Source of the DNA: Vibrio ezurae NBRC 102218 | GTDB lineage: Bacteria > Pseudomonadota > Gammaproteobacteria > Enterobacterales > Vibrionaceae | Length of the DNA: 64,000 nt | NCBI RefSeq assembly: GCF_000467185.1 | Contig: NZ_BATM01000021.1 | Span: 62,001 to 126,000, forward strand | Direction of reading: 5' to 3' | In this document: piece by piece, positions 63,632-64,000 of the stretch | How the letters are laid out: the number at the start of each line of letters is the position of its first letter | Numbering within the stretch: the first letter of the stretch is position 1 | The notes under the pieces: model-generated | The model's database searches: none | Told to the model about the DNA's origin: nothing | The model's input: the letters and a program-made list of their open reading frames with translations, nothing else | Made by a program: the position numbers and the translations under genes

Positions 63632-63797
63632 GGTAGATATTCCTTATATATGTAAGTCAATGCTTATCCAATTTTCAGTGATTAAAATATGAACTTCAAG
63701 TTATTTTGTATTTTTATAAGTTAATTTTAACAATCTGTAACTTTGGTTCGGTGATTGTTACCGATGCAGTGGCTTTGAGGTGCCTTAAAAGATAAAA

Positions 63798-63820
63798 CGC
63801 CAGTGCTGTTGTCACTGGCG
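63798..63820 (-). terminator. Terminator of the gene entering from the right edge
   Basis: An 8-bp stem CGCCAGTG/CACTGGCG with a 7-base loop, followed on the minus strand by TTTTATC. It lies about 30 bases past the partial gene's stop. Confidence 0.75.
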
Positions 63821-63849
63821 CTTTGCTTTGAGTCGTACAACATTAAAGG

Positions 63850-64000
63850 TTATTCATATTCGCAATTGCATTGATAAGTGGCTCGCCAAACTAAATTTCG
63901 AGAATGTTGCATCGTGTTTAAAAGCTCTTTTCCCGTAATCTGTGGGATAGCAAGCAACACTCTTAAATCGAGCCCTGAATCATCTGTCTGATAGGCGCGA
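63850..64000 (-). CDS. 3' end of an unidentified gene (partial)
   Basis: An open frame enters from the right edge on the minus strand: AYQTDDSGLDLRVLLAIPQI then TGKELLNTMQHSRNLVWRA, ending CNCEYE and TAA at 63850. About 50 codons are visible. It is not recognised, but the terminator just behind it supports a real gene. Confidence 0.5.
   Translation of the reverse strand, partial: RAYQTDDSGLDLRVLLAIPQITGKELLNTMQHSRNLVWRATYQCNCEYE

Noticed and set aside
1..64000. CRISPR arrays, tRNA or rRNA genes, integrases
   Set aside because: No regularly spaced repeats, cloverleaf or rRNA-like segments, and no intact transposase or integrase frames were seen on either strand.

Overview
The window reads as chromosomal DNA of a marine gammaproteobacterium, most probably a Vibrionaceae member (Vibrio or close kin). 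This is inferred from the gene content: a Vibrio-like folE, clcA, a YlqF-type GTPase, RhlE, a complete nrf nitrite-ammonification set, and fruBKA divergent from cra with three textbook Cra operators. clcA plus fruBKA/cra would fit the smaller vibrio chromosome, but that is recollection and not shown by the sequence. No rRNA, tRNA, CRISPR array or intact transposase was seen.

Layout. 0-12 kb: housekeeping genes (folE, a TDT exporter, clcA, a COG0523 GTPase, YlqF), an outer-membrane barrel gene with a perfect CRP site, a MerR regulator whose 19-bp-spacer promoter drives an AhpD-like gene, rhlE, satP and an APC permease. 12-19.6 kb: nrfA and an nrfG-like gene run left, nrfBCDEF runs right, and a perfect FNR box lies between them. 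19.8-40 kb: a large accessory locus. It holds a Cys-type sulfatase, a MoxR/DUF58/DUF4381/BatA/BatB/BatD operon, a LysR regulator, a tricorn-like S41 protease, a PafA-like phosphatase, a cysteine-free SUMF1 lipoprotein, a radical-SAM sulfatase-maturing enzyme and a HEAT/TPR protein. A motif ATAACC-N4-GTTA(A/T) recurs in the three promoter regions of this locus, so LysR co-regulation is likely. 40-43.8 kb: a decayed stretch with a nonsense-mutated Phd/YefM antitoxin, a MITE-like repeat, a small-membrane-protein gene and an SDR/LysR pair fused by deletion. 44-49.3 kb: the fructose PTS operon and Cra. 49.3-54 kb: two LysR regulators, a HEAT-repeat lipoprotein and PdxY. 54-59 kb: a second decayed stretch with an acetyltransferase remnant, two SDRs plus an AraC regulator, a second repeat copy and a paralogue of the small membrane protein. 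59-64 kb: a Tat-exported dienelactone hydrolase, a frameshifted NYN-type gene, a TSUP permease, a di-heme peroxidase broken by one in-frame TAA, a CBM48 protein and the 3' end of one more gene.

How the parts work together. The nrf genes make a complete periplasmic nitrite-to-ammonia respiratory chain with its own heme-ligation system. The sulfatase locus pairs a secreted sulfatase with its anaerobic maturase and with envelope-assembly type proteins (MoxR/Bat). The fru operon imports and phosphorylates fructose under Cra control. The most interesting items are the shared operator of the sulfatase locus, the paralogous 40-44 residue membrane proteins, the two MITE-like repeats, and the cluster of recently inactivated genes.
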